DNA from: Pseudomonas capsici
GTDB taxonomy: Bacteria; Pseudomonadota; Gammaproteobacteria; Pseudomonadales; Pseudomonadaceae
Length of the DNA stretch: 64,000 bases
Direction: 5' to 3'
Assembly: GCF_017165765.1 (NCBI RefSeq)
Contig: NZ_JAFGZD010000002.1
Span: 248,001 to 312,000, forward strand
The notes under the pieces were generated by a model. It searched no databases, had not been told where the DNA came from, and worked only from the letters and a program-made list of their open reading frames with translations. Made by a program: the position numbers and the translations under genes. Below are positions 53,133 through 62,582 of this stretch, in pieces. The stretch's first letter is position 1, and each line of letters opens with the position of its first letter.

Positions 53133-53984
53133 ATGCGCACTTTTCGTCTGGTGATTGCTTGCCCGGACCGTGTTGGCATCGTTGCCAAAGTCAGTAACTT
53201 TTTGGCATCCCATAATGGCTGGATTACCGAAGCGAGCCACCATTCGGACAATCTCAGTGGCTGGTTCTTCATGCGCCACGAGATCCGTGCCGATACATTG
53301 CCTTTTGATCTCGATGGTTTCCGCGAAGCCTTCAAGCCTATTGCCGAAGAGTTCTCGATGGACTGGCGCATCACCGATTCGGCGCAGAAGAAGCGAGTGG
53401 TGCTGATGGCCAGCCGCGAATCCCATTGTCTGGCCGACCTGCTGCACCGCTGGCACAGTGATGAACTCGACTGCGACATTGCCTGTGTGATCTCCAATCA
53501 CCAGGACCTGCGCAGCATGGTCGAGTGGCACGATATTCCTTATTACCACGTCCCGGTCGACCCTAAAGACAAGCAACCGGCGTTTGCCGAAGTTTCGCGT
53601 CTGGTAGGCCATCACAAGGCTGACGTCGTGGTCCTGGCGCGCTACATGCAGATCCTGCCGCCGCAACTGTGCAGCGAATATGCCCATCAGGTGATCAATA
53701 TTCACCACAGCTTCCTGCCATCGTTCGTCGGTGCCAAGCCTTACCATCAGGCTTCGCTGCGTGGCGTGAAGTTGATTGGTGCCACTTGTCACTATGTCAC
53801 TGAAGAGCTCGACGCCGGCCCGATCATCGAGCAGGACGTGGTGCGCGTCAGCCATCGCGACAGCATCGAAAACATGGTGCGTTTCGGCCGTGACGTGGAA
53901 AAAATGGTCCTGGCCCGTGGTCTGCGCGCTCACCTGGAAGACCGGGTGCTGGTGCACGACAACAAGACCGTGGTTTTTGATTGA
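53133..53984 (+). CDS. purU: Formyltetrahydrofolate deformylase
   Basis: This is a 283-residue enzyme that hydrolyses 10-formyl-THF to THF and formate, supplying formate for purine synthesis and balancing one-carbon pools. Seen: an N-terminal ACT domain (RLVIACPDRVGIVAKVSNFL), then a formyltransferase-type domain with QHQDLRS-like loop, NIHHSFLPSF and GATCHYVTEELDAGPII. The length matches E. coli PurU (280). A hairpin follows the stop. Confidence 0.94.
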   Translation: MRTFRLVIACPDRVGIVAKVSNFLASHNGWITEASHHSDNLSGWFFMRHEIRADTLPFDLDGFREAFKPIAEEFSMDWRITDSAQKKRVVLMASRESHCLADLLHRWHSDELDCDIACVISNHQDLRSMVEWHDIPYYHVPVDPKDKQPAFAEVSRLVGHHKADVVVLARYMQILPPQLCSEYAHQVINIHHSFLPSFVGAKPYHQASLRGVKLIGATCHYVTEELDAGPIIEQDVVRVSHRDSIENMVRFGRDVEKMVLARGLRAHLEDRVLVHDNKTVVFD

Positions 53985-54007
53985 TCATTCGAGTCATTCG
54001 CGAATAG

Positions 54008-54050
54008 ATTCGCTCCTGCACCCTCTGCAAACGCTGCGCAGGAGCGAATC
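54008..54050. repeat. Perfect 13-bp inverted repeat (REP-like) around the start of a small gene
   Basis: GATTCGCTCCTGC (54008-54020) and GCAGGAGCGAATC (54038-54050) are exact reverse complements with a 17-nt loop. The right arm contains the GGAG ribosome-binding site of the small gene that starts at 54053. It may terminate purU, be a REP relic, and mask the site. Confidence 0.65.
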
Positions 54051-54052
54051 CC

Positions 54053-54229
54053 ATGACAGATCCCCTCGACAAGGCTACCTCCACCGCACCTTCCACTCTG
54101 GGCGAAGGTTGCCTGAGCCGTTACGACCCCGATGAGCTGACACCTGAAAACGGTGCCGACTTCAGCGATGCCGCCAGATTGTGGCGCCAATTGCAGGAAC
54201 AGCCTCCCGAGCCCGACAGCGACGCTTGA
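54053..54229 (+). CDS. Small acidic protein, 58 residues, function unknown
   Basis: An ATG after GGAG (8-9 nt spacing) opens 58 codons: it begins MTDPLDKATSTAP, includes LGEGCLSRYDPDELTPENG and ends EQPPEPDSDA. The protein is strongly acidic, has one Cys and a predicted helix (DFSDAARLWRQLQEQ). It lies between purU and the HerA-like gene on the same strand. I believe similar short ORFs occur at this place in other Pseudomonas, but I cannot check. Possible mistake: a chance ORF, although the codon use is that of Pseudomonas genes. Confidence 0.6.
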   Translation: MTDPLDKATSTAPSTLGEGCLSRYDPDELTPENGADFSDAARLWRQLQEQPPEPDSDA

Positions 54230-54341
54230 GCATTCAGCCGTCCGGCGTTCGACTTTGGCGAATCTGGTCAATAATAAACATTTCATGAAAGCTGCCGGCC
54301 GACGGTCAGCACTGTGCACGATGTATTGAGCAGGTGATGAA

Positions 54342-55820
54342 ATGCCCGATTCTCTGGATATTGCGTTGGGAGCCGACCTCGGTGGGCAACCTGTCTTTCA
54401 GGCCTTGCGCCTGACCAATCGTCACGGTCTGGTTGCCGGTGCAACCGGGACTGGCAAGACGGTCACTCTGCAGCGTCTGGCTGAAGCCTTCAGCGATGCT
54501 GGGGTTGCAGTCTTTGCCGCGGATATCAAGGGTGATCTCTGCGGCCTTGGTGCGGCGGGCAATCCCCAGGGCAAGATTGCCGAGCGGATTACCGGCATGC
54601 CCTGGCTCAATCATCGCCCTCAGGCCTATCCGGTCACGTTGTGGGATATCGACGGCAAGTCCGGCCATCCACTGCGCACGACCTTGAGTGAAATGGGACC
54701 GTTGCTGCTGGGTAATCTGCTTGAGCTGAGTGACAGTCAGCAAGCGGCCTTGTATGCAGCCTTCAAGGTGGCTGATCGTGAAGGTCTTCTGCTGCTGGAT
54801 ATCAAGGATCTCAAGGCACTGCTCAATCATTTGCGCGATAACCCGCAATTGCTGGGCGAAGATGGCGCGTTGATGACCGCCGGTTCCAGCCAGGCCTTGC
54901 AGCGGCGTCTTGCCGTTCTGGAGCAGCAAGGGGCAGAAGCCTTGTTTGGCGAACCGGCCTTGCAACTCGAAGATATTCTGCAGCCGGCCAGCGACGGGCG
55001 AGGGCGCATTCATCTGCTCGATGCCAGTCGCCTGGTACACGAAGCCCCCAAGGTCTACGCCACTTTCCTGCTGTGGTTGCTGGCTGAACTCTTCGAGCAA
55101 CTACCCGAGCGGGGCGATGCGGACAAGCCGCTGCTGGCGCTGTTCTTCGATGAGGCGCATCTGCTGTTTGCCGATACGCCCAGAGCCTTGCAGGAGCGGC
55201 TTGAGCAGGTTGTGCGCCTGATTCGCTCCAAGGGCGTCGGTGTGTATTTCGTCACTCAGTCGCCGGGAGACTTGCCGGACGACATTCTGGCGCAACTGGG
55301 TCTGCGCATTCAGCATGGGTTGCGAGCGTTCACCGCCAGGGAACAGAAGTCGCTGCGGGCGGTAGCCGATGGTTTCAGGCCCAATCCCGAATTCGATGCC
55401 TTGAGTGTGCTGACTGAGCTGGGGATTGGCGAGGCGCTGGTGGGCACCTTGCAGGATAAGGGCACACCCGCCATGGTCCAGCGTGTGCTGATTGCTCCTC
55501 CTCAATCGCGTATCGGGCCGTTGAGCGATGCCGAGCGCGTCAGCCTGATCGGCCAGTCACCGCTGGCCGGGCGCTATGACAAGCCCATTGACCGTGAGTC
55601 GGCCTACGAAATGCTCGTTACCCGCAAGGCGAGCGAGACGAGTCAGGCCGATGTGCCTGCCAGGGAGTCGGAAAGCTTCGGTGACAAGGCCAGTGAGTTT
55701 CTGGGCAGCGTGGCCGGACAGGCTGTGAAAAACGCCATGCGTCAGGCGGCGACTCAATTGGGGCGTGAGCTGGTGCGGGGTTTGATGGGGTCGTTGCTGG
55801 GAGGCAGGAAGCGCAGGTAA
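54342..55820 (+). CDS. HerA-like / DUF853 ATPase
   Basis: This is a 492-residue P-loop ATPase of the HerA/FtsK superfamily. Seen: Walker A GATGTGKT at 33-40, the DIKGDL motif near 60, a Walker B strand LLALFFDEAHLLF near 265, and the sensor-like segment GVGVYFVTQSPGDLPDD followed by an arginine-containing region (LRIQHGLRAFTAREQ). A hydrophilic C-terminus ends in GGRKRR. The biochemical role of the DUF853 group is not settled; DNA translocation is expected from the superfamily. Confidence 0.88.
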   Translation: MPDSLDIALGADLGGQPVFQALRLTNRHGLVAGATGTGKTVTLQRLAEAFSDAGVAVFAADIKGDLCGLGAAGNPQGKIAERITGMPWLNHRPQAYPVTLWDIDGKSGHPLRTTLSEMGPLLLGNLLELSDSQQAALYAAFKVADREGLLLLDIKDLKALLNHLRDNPQLLGEDGALMTAGSSQALQRRLAVLEQQGAEALFGEPALQLEDILQPASDGRGRIHLLDASRLVHEAPKVYATFLLWLLAELFEQLPERGDADKPLLALFFDEAHLLFADTPRALQERLEQVVRLIRSKGVGVYFVTQSPGDLPDDILAQLGLRIQHGLRAFTAREQKSLRAVADGFRPNPEFDALSVLTELGIGEALVGTLQDKGTPAMVQRVLIAPPQSRIGPLSDAERVSLIGQSPLAGRYDKPIDRESAYEMLVTRKASETSQADVPARESESFGDKASEFLGSVAGQAVKNAMRQAATQLGRELVRGLMGSLLGGRKRR

Positions 55821-55825
55821 GGCGT

Positions 55826-55853
55826 CAAAGGCGGTGCGAGTGCACCGCCTTTG
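55826..55853. terminator. Terminator between the HerA-like gene and pitA
   Basis: AAAGGCGGTGC and GCACCGCCTTT form an 11-bp stem around a 4-nt loop (GAGT), between convergent genes. Confidence 0.8.
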
Positions 55854-55862
55854 TCAGGTGGA

Positions 55863-57335
55863 TCAGGCCAGTGCCTTGGATGCCAGCCAGAACAGGCAGG
55901 CCGACAGTGCGACAGTGGCGGGCAGGGTCAGGACCCAGGCCAGCAGAATGGTGCGCACGGTGCCGCCTTGCAGACCGCTGCGGTTGGCTACCATGGTTCC
56001 GGCAACACCCGACGACAGAATGTGGGTGGTCGAAACGGGCAGGCTGAAGATGTTGGCCATGCCGATGGCGCAGGCTGTGGTGATCTGCGCCGACATGCCC
56101 TGGGCGTAAGTCATGCCCTGTTTGCCGATCTTCTCGCCGATGGTCAGTACCACGCGTTTCCAGCCAACCATGGTGCCGATACCCAGCGCCAGTGCAACGG
56201 CCAGGATTACCCAGAACGGTGCGTATTCGGTGGTGCCGGTCAGGTCCTTGCGCAGTTTTTCCAGGTCGGACTTTTCACGGGAACCCAGGTTCGGCAGCTT
56301 GCCGACCTTGCGTGCGGTGTCATCCAGGCACAGCAGGTAGCGACGTACTTCGATGCGCTGCTCGGAAGACAGGGCGCGATAGTCGGTCACGCCTTTCATG
56401 GTTTCGAGCAGGGCGTCGATGGTCGGCTCGGTCTGCTCCGGGTTACAGGCGGCGCTGGAAGGCAGGTCGCCCTTCATCGATTTGCCCATGGCCAGGTATT
56501 CGCCCAGCGTGCTGCTGTTGCGCTGATAGAACTGGCTCAGGTGCAGGGTTGCATCCCGGGTGCGCTCGATCTGGTAGGTGGTGCTGTTGAGGTCCAGAAC
56601 GAACTGGCTTGGCACGATACCGATCAAGACCAGCATGATCAGGCCGATGCCTTTCTGGCCATCGTTGGAACCATGCACAAAGCTCACGGCCATGGCCGAG
56701 ATGACCAGCACCAGACGGTTCCAGAACGGCGGGTGCTTCTTGTCGTCGATCTTGCGACGCTGCTCGGGCGTCTTGTGCATCTTGGACAGCGGGCGCCACC
56801 ATTTCAGGGCAACGAGCACCAGGCCTGCGACCAGGAAACCGGCCAGCGGCGAGAACACCAGCGATGCGCCGATATCGATCGCTTTCTGCCAGTTCACGCC
56901 ATCGCTCAGCGGAATACCGTTGATCAGCGCGTTGGCCAGGCCGACACCGAGAATGGAACCGATCAGCGTATGCGAGCTCGAAGCGGGGATCCCGAAGTAC
57001 CAGGTGCCCAGGTTCCAGGTGATCGCTGCGGCGAGCAGTGAGAACACCATGGCCAGTCCATGCCCCGTGTTGACGTTGATCAGCAGTTCCACCGGCAGCA
57101 GGTGGACGATGGCATATGCCACGCCGACACCACCCAGCAGGACGCCGAGGAAGTTGAAGACACCCGAGAAGAACACGGCCAGATGCGGCGGCATTGCCTT
57201 GGTGTAAATGACTGTCGCCACCGCGTTGGCGGTGTCATGAAAGCCGTTGATGAACTCGAACGTTAGGACGAATGCCAGGGCGAGCAACAGGCTCACTAAC
57301 ACCCAAGCATCTAGCCCACTGAATAAATCGATCAT
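55863..57335 (-). CDS. pitA: Low-affinity inorganic phosphate transporter
   Basis: This is a 490-residue PiT-family membrane transporter for metal phosphate:H+ symport. Seen: the N-terminal repeat NGFHDTANAVATVIYT, the GIPASSSHTLIGSILG block, FVHGSNDGQKGIGL as the second repeat, and VSTTHILSSGVAGTM near the C-terminus, the duplicated signature of the family. It starts at the ATG at 57335. Link to olsBA (phosphate-sparing lipids) in the same window is by distance only. Confidence 0.93.
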   Translation of the reverse strand: MIDLFSGLDAWVLVSLLLALAFVLTFEFINGFHDTANAVATVIYTKAMPPHLAVFFSGVFNFLGVLLGGVGVAYAIVHLLPVELLINVNTGHGLAMVFSLLAAAITWNLGTWYFGIPASSSHTLIGSILGVGLANALINGIPLSDGVNWQKAIDIGASLVFSPLAGFLVAGLVLVALKWWRPLSKMHKTPEQRRKIDDKKHPPFWNRLVLVISAMAVSFVHGSNDGQKGIGLIMLVLIGIVPSQFVLDLNSTTYQIERTRDATLHLSQFYQRNSSTLGEYLAMGKSMKGDLPSSAACNPEQTEPTIDALLETMKGVTDYRALSSEQRIEVRRYLLCLDDTARKVGKLPNLGSREKSDLEKLRKDLTGTTEYAPFWVILAVALALGIGTMVGWKRVVLTIGEKIGKQGMTYAQGMSAQITTACAIGMANIFSLPVSTTHILSSGVAGTMVANRSGLQGGTVRTILLAWVLTLPATVALSACLFWLASKALA

Positions 57336-57544
57336 GTACGTTTTCTGACCCGGTCTGAAGGGGGCGCGATTATGACAGAAAAAATACGGATCGACTTGCC
57401 AGCCGCTGATTGGTATCGCTTAAAGCCAAAAAAAAGACATGGCAGGCGTACCCGACTGATCGCTCAACAGGGCGCTGACATCTTGGCTACGGGCATTCTC
57501 AAGGCCTTTTCAAACGCTTGAAAACGTTCAGGACCTTGAGTTTG

Positions 57545-57742
57545 TCAGGTCTCTTCTTTCAGGTCTTTTTCCATTTTCTGCAGCTCTTCTTTGAAAGCCT
57601 GATCCAGAAGGCTGGCTCTTTTACGCCATGGCTTGCGTTCCGGTTCGGGCTGCGCGGCGTAGGTGGTGATTTCCCCGCCGTAGACATCCTTGTAACGTTG
57701 TTCCTGGCGCTCAAGTTCCGCGCGCAGTTCATCTTTAGTCAC
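57545..57742 (-). CDS. Small charged protein, 65 residues, function unknown
   Basis: This is a highly charged helical protein ([40 protein letters not shown]) starting at a GTG at 57742 with AGGTAAC upstream. Coding potential is good for the length and the amino acid bias is that of a real cytosolic coiled-coil peptide. I do not recognise a family beyond small Pseudomonas hypotheticals. Confidence 0.6.
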   Translation of the reverse strand: MTKDELRAELERQEQRYKDVYGGEITTYAAQPEPERKPWRKRASLLDQAFKEELQKMEKDLKEET

Positions 57743-57760
57743 TGAGTTACCTGATCTAAG

Positions 57761-58174
57761 TCAATTGAGTCTGGTGATAACGCAGAGCGCGCAAAAGTGT
57801 TCGCTCGTGTGAGCTGACCGGCAAAATACATTCGTGGCTGTCTGGCCACGCAGGGCTTCCGGATTTTTCACAAGGCCTTTGACACGTTGCTGCTCGCGGC
57901 TACGGGCACCAGAAAAAACAGCTGTCGTAGCGACATTCGTTTTTTGGTCAAGCACTGGGGCTGGCATTGATTGGTCCTTGCGCCGAAAAACCGACTGCAT
58001 GTTGCGCAGGGTGGGCAAGGTATTGCCAATCAAGTGATCGCTACTATCTCCAAGAAGTACAGTCTCGTCAACTATAGGCGTTGTCCGGCTGCCGGGAGAT
58101 TCATGAATAATGTTTTTTTTGTGAGACTCTTCTGAAGTTTTGGTGAGTAATGAATATGACAAAACTTTCATCAT
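57761..58174 (-). CDS. Possible orphan ORF, Ser/Thr-rich, function unknown
   Basis: An ORF of about 137 codons from the first ATG at 58174 (open further to a TTG at 58249). The protein is Ser/Thr-rich and polar at the N-terminus (SYSLLTKTSEESHKKNI) and has scattered Cys and His at its end (CRSAHTSEHFCALC). Base composition is lower in GC than the neighbours and there is no good ribosome-binding site. It may be a species-specific gene or non-coding. Confidence 0.35.
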   Translation of the reverse strand: MMKVLSYSLLTKTSEESHKKNIIHESPGSRTTPIVDETVLLGDSSDHLIGNTLPTLRNMQSVFRRKDQSMPAPVLDQKTNVATTAVFSGARSREQQRVKGLVKNPEALRGQTATNVFCRSAHTSEHFCALCVITRLN

Positions 58175-58418
58175 CGAAAGTCCGGAATTCAGGGACAGCT
58201 TACTGGCGACAGAATTCAAATGAAAATCGGCGGGGCGATTAAGCGGCAATCGTCATGGGGTGCGTCAGAGTGTCGCAGTTGTGATCGCTCTAATGAAAAC
58301 GGCCTTGCTTCGTGGGCAAGGCCGCTGCCTTGGACTTCTTAGTGGGTACCTGACCAGGATTTCCAAGAAGTCACTTCATGGCAGAGGTAAAGGTATAAGT
58401 ATATTTGCAATGGGTCAA

Positions 58419-58452
58419 TTGCGATTATCGGCCATTAGTTCGATAATCGCAC
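58419..58452. promoter_or_regulatory. PcaR-type operator pair upstream of pcaR
   Basis: GTTCGATAATCGCAC at 58438-58452 equals, as I remember it, the 15-bp sequence bound by PcaR in P. putida. TTGCGATTATCGGCC at 58419-58433 matches its reverse complement at 12 of 15 positions. They lie about 85-115 bp before the pcaR start and suggest autoregulation. Confidence 0.65.
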
Positions 58453-58535
58453 AAGTCGGCTTTCCAAAAACACCCTGAAAAAGGGCTGAAGCCAGCGGTT
58501 TACAAGGCCTGAGAGCTGTTACAGAGGTGTTGGCA

Positions 58536-59378
58536 ATGAATGATGAACTGCGTAATTCTTTTGCATCGCTGGCACCGCCTATCGTGGCCTCGCCTGCAAA
58601 GCGTATCCAGGCGCTGACAGGCGATCCCGATTTCATGACCTCGCTGGCACGTGGGTTGGCCGTGATTCATGCCTTTCAGGAGCGCAAGCGACATCTGACC
58701 ATTGCCCAGATCAGCCACCGCACGGAAATTCCCCGGGCGGCAGTCCGTCGTTGTCTGCATACCTTGATCAAGCTGGGTTATGCGACGACGGACGGTCGGA
58801 CCTATTCCCTGTTGCCCAAGGTGCTCACCCTGGGGCATGCCTATCTATCTTCGACGCCGTTGGCGGTTTCTTCACAGCCTTATCTGGACCGTATGAGCGA
58901 TATGTTGCATGAGGCCTGCAACATGGCGACCCTCGAAGGCGATGACATTCTTTACATTGCCCGTTCGGCCACCACTCAGCGGCTCATCTCCGTTGATCTG
59001 TCTGTCGGTGGTCGGCTGCCGGCGTATTGCACATCCATGGGGCGTATTCTGCTGGCGGCACTGGACGATGTGTCGTTGCGTGAGTATCTCGATCATGTGG
59101 ACCTGCAACCCAAGACCAGCCGCACCATCCGTACCCCCGAAGCGCTGCTGGAGTGCCTGCAACTGGTTCGTCAGCAAGGCTGGTGCATTGTCGATCAGGA
59201 ACTGGAGCAGGGGCTGCGTTCGATTGCCGTGCCTGTCTATGACGCATCGGGTCAGGTATTGGCTGCGCTGAATGTCAGTACCAGTGCCGGGCGAGTGGCC
59301 CGGAGTGAGCTGGAACAGCGGTTCCTGCCGATCATGCTGGATGCGAGTCGGGATCTGAGCACGCAGCTGTTTACCTGA
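58536..59378 (+). CDS. pcaR: IclR-family regulator of beta-ketoadipate genes
   Basis: This is a 280-residue IclR-type regulator. Seen: N-terminal winged helix-turn-helix (FMTSLARGLAVIHAF, LTIAQISHRTEIPRAAVRRCLHTL, LGYATTDGRTYSL) and the effector domain (ARSATTQRLISVDLSVGGRLPAYCTSMGR, near residue 155). PcaR binds beta-ketoadipate and activates pca genes. The ATG at 58536 follows AGAGG at 8 nt. Immediately upstream of pcaIJF, with operator-like sites in front of both. Confidence 0.92.
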   Translation: MNDELRNSFASLAPPIVASPAKRIQALTGDPDFMTSLARGLAVIHAFQERKRHLTIAQISHRTEIPRAAVRRCLHTLIKLGYATTDGRTYSLLPKVLTLGHAYLSSTPLAVSSQPYLDRMSDMLHEACNMATLEGDDILYIARSATTQRLISVDLSVGGRLPAYCTSMGRILLAALDDVSLREYLDHVDLQPKTSRTIRTPEALLECLQLVRQQGWCIVDQELEQGLRSIAVPVYDASGQVLAALNVSTSAGRVARSELEQRFLPIMLDASRDLSTQLFT

Positions 59379-59403
59379 CGAGCGGAGTGGCTGCTTTTTA
59401 ATG

Positions 59404-59438
59404 CGTTCGATTATCGAACGCTTAGTCGATTATCGGAT
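59404..59438. promoter_or_regulatory. PcaR-type operators upstream of pcaI
   Basis: CGTTCGATTATCGAACG (59404-59420) is a perfect palindrome close to the PcaR consensus, and AGTCGATTATCGGAT (59424-59438) is a second match. Together they lie about 90-125 bp before pcaI. Confidence 0.65.
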
Positions 59439-59529
59439 TGTTTGCGCTCGTGCTCAGGCATAACCTCATTTTCATTGCGGCGCCCTTCGCGCCGGTTATT
59501 GAACGTGATGTTGGGTTCGGGAGCACCTC

Positions 59530-60387
59530 ATGGCTGAAATTCTTTCTCTACGCGATGCAGTGAAGCAACTGGTCAACGATGGCGATACCGTTGCACTTGA
59601 AGGCTTCACGCATCTTATTCCAACGGCGGCAGGCCATGAAATCATTCGTCAGGGTAAAAAGGACCTGACGCTGGTGCGCATGACGCCGGATCTGATTTAC
59701 GACCAATTGATTGGTGCCGGTTGTGCGAAACGGCTGATTTTTTCGTGGGGTGGCAATCCGGGGGTTGGCTCTCTCCATCGCTTGCGCGATGCCGTCGAAA
59801 AACAGTGGCCCCATGCAATTGAAATAGAAGAGCACAGCCACGCCGACTTGGCCAACGCCTATGTCGCCGGAGCCTCGGGTTTGCCCTTCGCGGTGCTGCG
59901 CGCCTACGCCGGTTCCGACCTGCCCAAGGTCAACCCGCTGATCAAGACGGTGACCTGCCCGTTTACCGGTGAGGTGCTGGCTGCCGTGCCCTCGGTACGC
60001 CCGGATGTCACAGTGATCCATGCCCAGAAAGCCGACCGCAAGGGCAACGTGCTGCTGTGGGGGATTCTCGGTGCGCAAAAGGAAGCTGCACTGGCTGCCA
60101 GACGCTGCATCGTGACGGTCGAGGAAATCGTCGACGACCTCAAGGCCCCTATGAACTCCTGCGTCTTGCCGACCTGGGCATTGAGCGCTGTCTGCCTGGT
60201 GCCGGGCGGCGCGCATCCATCCTATGCCCACGGCTACTACGAGCGGGACAATCCTTTCTACCAGGCCTGGGACCCGATTGCCCGGGACCGGGAAACCTTC
60301 AGCGCCTGGATTGCCGAATACATTCATGGCACAGCGGATTTCAGTGAGTTCCAGAGCAAGCTGGCCAGCGCAGCGGAGGCAAAATAA
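59530..60387 (+). CDS. pcaI: 3-oxoadipate CoA-transferase subunit A
   Basis: This is a 285-residue family I CoA-transferase alpha subunit. Seen: LRDAVKQLVNDGDTVALEGF, HLIPTAAGHEIIRQGKKDLTLVRMTPD, and SWGGNPGVGSLHRLRDAVE. With PcaJ it converts 3-oxoadipate and succinyl-CoA to 3-oxoadipyl-CoA in protocatechuate/catechol breakdown. It ends in TAATG, overlapping the pcaJ start by one base. The PcaR-type sites upstream indicate induction by beta-ketoadipate. Confidence 0.93.
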   Translation: MAEILSLRDAVKQLVNDGDTVALEGFTHLIPTAAGHEIIRQGKKDLTLVRMTPDLIYDQLIGAGCAKRLIFSWGGNPGVGSLHRLRDAVEKQWPHAIEIEEHSHADLANAYVAGASGLPFAVLRAYAGSDLPKVNPLIKTVTCPFTGEVLAAVPSVRPDVTVIHAQKADRKGNVLLWGILGAQKEAALAARRCIVTVEEIVDDLKAPMNSCVLPTWALSAVCLVPGGAHPSYAHGYYERDNPFYQAWDPIARDRETFSAWIAEYIHGTADFSEFQSKLASAAEAK

Positions 60388-61166
60388 TGACTTACACCAC
60401 CAGTGAAATGATGACCATCGCCGCCGCCCGTCGCTTGCGCAATGGCGCGGTCTGCTTCGTCGGCATCGGCCTGCCTTCAAAGGCGGCGAACCTGGCGCGA
60501 CTGACCTCTTCGCCGGATGTGGTTCTGATCTACGAATCGGGTCCGATCGGCGCCAAACCTACGGTTCTGCCGCTGTCCATCGGTGACGGTGAACTGGCTG
60601 AAACCGCCGATACCGTGGTCGCCACCAGCGAAATCTTCCGTTACTGGCTGCAAGGCGGGCGTGTGGATGTAGGCTTTCTGGGCGCGGCGCAGGTCGACCG
60701 TTTCGGCAATATCAACACCACTGTTGTGGGCGATTACCACAACCCGAAAGTCCGTTTGCCGGGTGCCGGTGGTGCGCCGGAAATTGCCGGATCTGCCAAG
60801 TCGGTGCTGATCATCCTCAAGCAGTCGGCCCGTTCGTTCGTCAACAAACTCGACTTCGTGACCTCGGTCGGGCATGGCGAAGGCGGCGATTCGCGCAAGC
60901 GTCTCGGCCTGCCGGGTGCCGGGCCGGTGGGAATCATCACGGACCTGTGCATCATGGAGCCGGAAGCCGGTACCAACGAGTTTATCGTTACGACTCTGCA
61001 CCCTGGCGTTACCCGCGAACAGGTCATTGCGGCGACCGGCTGGGAAGTCCGCTTTGCCGAGCAGGTCGTTTACTCCGAAGAACCCACTGCTGTGGAACTC
61101 GACGCCCTGCGTGAGCTTGAAGCCCGGACTGCTGCGGCTCATGGTCAGGTTGCAGGAGAAGCATGA
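60387..61166 (+). CDS. pcaJ: 3-oxoadipate CoA-transferase subunit B
   Basis: This is a 259-residue CoA-transferase beta subunit. Seen: [27 protein letters not shown], the catalytic Glu region as [12 protein letters not shown] (the E-S-G variant of the ENG motif), and [21 protein letters not shown]. It is coupled to pcaI at its start and to pcaF at its end (ATGA), so all three are translated in series. Confidence 0.93.
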   Translation: MTYTTSEMMTIAAARRLRNGAVCFVGIGLPSKAANLARLTSSPDVVLIYESGPIGAKPTVLPLSIGDGELAETADTVVATSEIFRYWLQGGRVDVGFLGAAQVDRFGNINTTVVGDYHNPKVRLPGAGGAPEIAGSAKSVLIILKQSARSFVNKLDFVTSVGHGEGGDSRKRLGLPGAGPVGIITDLCIMEPEAGTNEFIVTTLHPGVTREQVIAATGWEVRFAEQVVYSEEPTAVELDALRELEARTAAAHGQVAGEA

Positions 61167-62365
61167 TGCGTGACGTTTTTATCTGCGATGCAATCCGTAC
61201 CCCCATCGGGCGCTTTGGTGGCGGTCTGTCTGCGGTACGCGCCGATGACCTTGCGGTGGTACCGATCAAGGCCCTGATGGAGCGCAACCCTTCGGTCAAC
61301 TGGGACGAAGTGGACGAAGTGTTCCTCGGCTGTGCCAACCAGGCGGGCGAAGACAACCGTAACGTTGCGCGCATGGCTGCTCTGCTGGCCGGTCTGCCGC
61401 CGAGCATTCCCGGCGTGACCCTCAATCGCCTGTGCGCTTCGGGCATGGACGCCATCGGCACCGCCTTCCGGGCCATTGCTGCTGGCGAAATGGAGCTGGC
61501 GATTGCCGGTGGTGTCGAGTCGATGTCTCGTGCGCCATTTGTCATGGGCAAGGCCGATGCCGCTTTCTCGCGCAGCATGAAGCTGGAAGACACCACCATC
61601 GGCTGGCGTTTCGTCAATCCGGCCATGAAGGCGGCATACGGTGTCGATTCCATGCCTGAAACCGCCGATAACGTGGCGGATGACTTCAAGATTTCTCGAG
61701 CCGATCAGGACGCTTTCGCCCTGCGCAGCCAGCAACGCACTGCCGTTGCCCAGGCTGCGGGCTTTTTCGAGGAAGAGATCGTGCCGGTGCGGGTCGCTCA
61801 CAAGAAGGGTGAAACCGTCGTCGACAAGGATGAGCACCCACGTGCCGATACCAGCCTGGAAACCCTGGGCAAGCTCAAACCGGTCAATGGACCTGAAAAG
61901 ACCGTTACCGCCGGCAATGCGTCGGGCGTCAATGACGGTGCGGCAGCCTTGATCCTGGCTTCGGCCGAAGCGGTCAAAAAGCATGGCCTGAAACCCAGGG
62001 CACGGATTCTGGGAATGGCCAGTGCCGGTGTGGCACCCCGTGTGATGGGAATCGGTCCGGTCCCGGCGGTGCGCAAGCTGGTCGAGCGCCTGGGATTGGC
62101 AGTCTCCGATTTTGATGTCATCGAGCTCAACGAAGCCTTCGCCAGCCAGGGACTTGCCGTACTGCGCGAGCTTGGACTTGCCGACGATGCACCTCAGGTC
62201 AATCCCAACGGTGGGGCGATTGCTCTGGGCCACCCATTGGGCATGAGCGGCGCAAGGCTGGTGTTGACGGCCTTGCATCATCTGGAAAAGACCGGAGGCC
62301 GCAGAGGCCTGGCGACCATGTGCGTGGGAGTCGGGCAGGGGCTGGCGCTGGCCATCGAGGTGTAG
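61163..62365 (+). CDS. pcaF: 3-oxoadipyl-CoA thiolase
   Basis: This is a 400-residue thiolase that splits 3-oxoadipyl-CoA to succinyl-CoA and acetyl-CoA. Seen: [12 protein letters not shown] at the N-terminus, the nucleophilic Cys in [10 protein letters not shown] (near residue 90), [31 protein letters not shown] with the conserved [21 protein letters not shown] and the catalytic Cys region of the C-terminus (TMCVGVGQG). Last step of the pathway; ATGA overlap with pcaJ. Confidence 0.95.
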   Translation: MMRDVFICDAIRTPIGRFGGGLSAVRADDLAVVPIKALMERNPSVNWDEVDEVFLGCANQAGEDNRNVARMAALLAGLPPSIPGVTLNRLCASGMDAIGTAFRAIAAGEMELAIAGGVESMSRAPFVMGKADAAFSRSMKLEDTTIGWRFVNPAMKAAYGVDSMPETADNVADDFKISRADQDAFALRSQQRTAVAQAAGFFEEEIVPVRVAHKKGETVVDKDEHPRADTSLETLGKLKPVNGPEKTVTAGNASGVNDGAAALILASAEAVKKHGLKPRARILGMASAGVAPRVMGIGPVPAVRKLVERLGLAVSDFDVIELNEAFASQGLAVLRELGLADDAPQVNPNGGAIALGHPLGMSGARLVLTALHHLEKTGGRRGLATMCVGVGQGLALAIEV

Positions 62366-62373
62366 ACCGCCAG

Positions 62374-62464
62374 CAGGAGCGAATTCATTGGCTCTGTCCT
62401 CGTTAAGTGTTGTGGTGTCTCTGGTACAGCGCTGGTGGTGAAGTCGCCAGCAAGCTGCCTCCCA
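62374..62464. repeat. REP-like remnant between pcaF and pcaT
   Basis: GGAGCGAATTCATTGGC and, further on, GTCGCCAGCAAGCTGCCTCC are fragments of the type seen in Pseudomonas REP elements (GAGCGAAT..., CCAGCAAGC...). The 217-bp gap has no other recognised feature. Confidence 0.35.
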
Positions 62465-62582
62465 CAGTCCTCTGACGGACTTGCAACACTTGATGCAGAC
62501 AGAGCGAATGGGCTGAATGGTTGTGCTTGTCGAGGTTGAGTGTTACAGATTGTTTCTAGTTGCCTGATAGGGATGAGGAACA

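Noticed and set aside
61145..62281. 378-codon frame opposite pcaF
   Set aside because: Antisense to a well-conserved thiolase, no domain.
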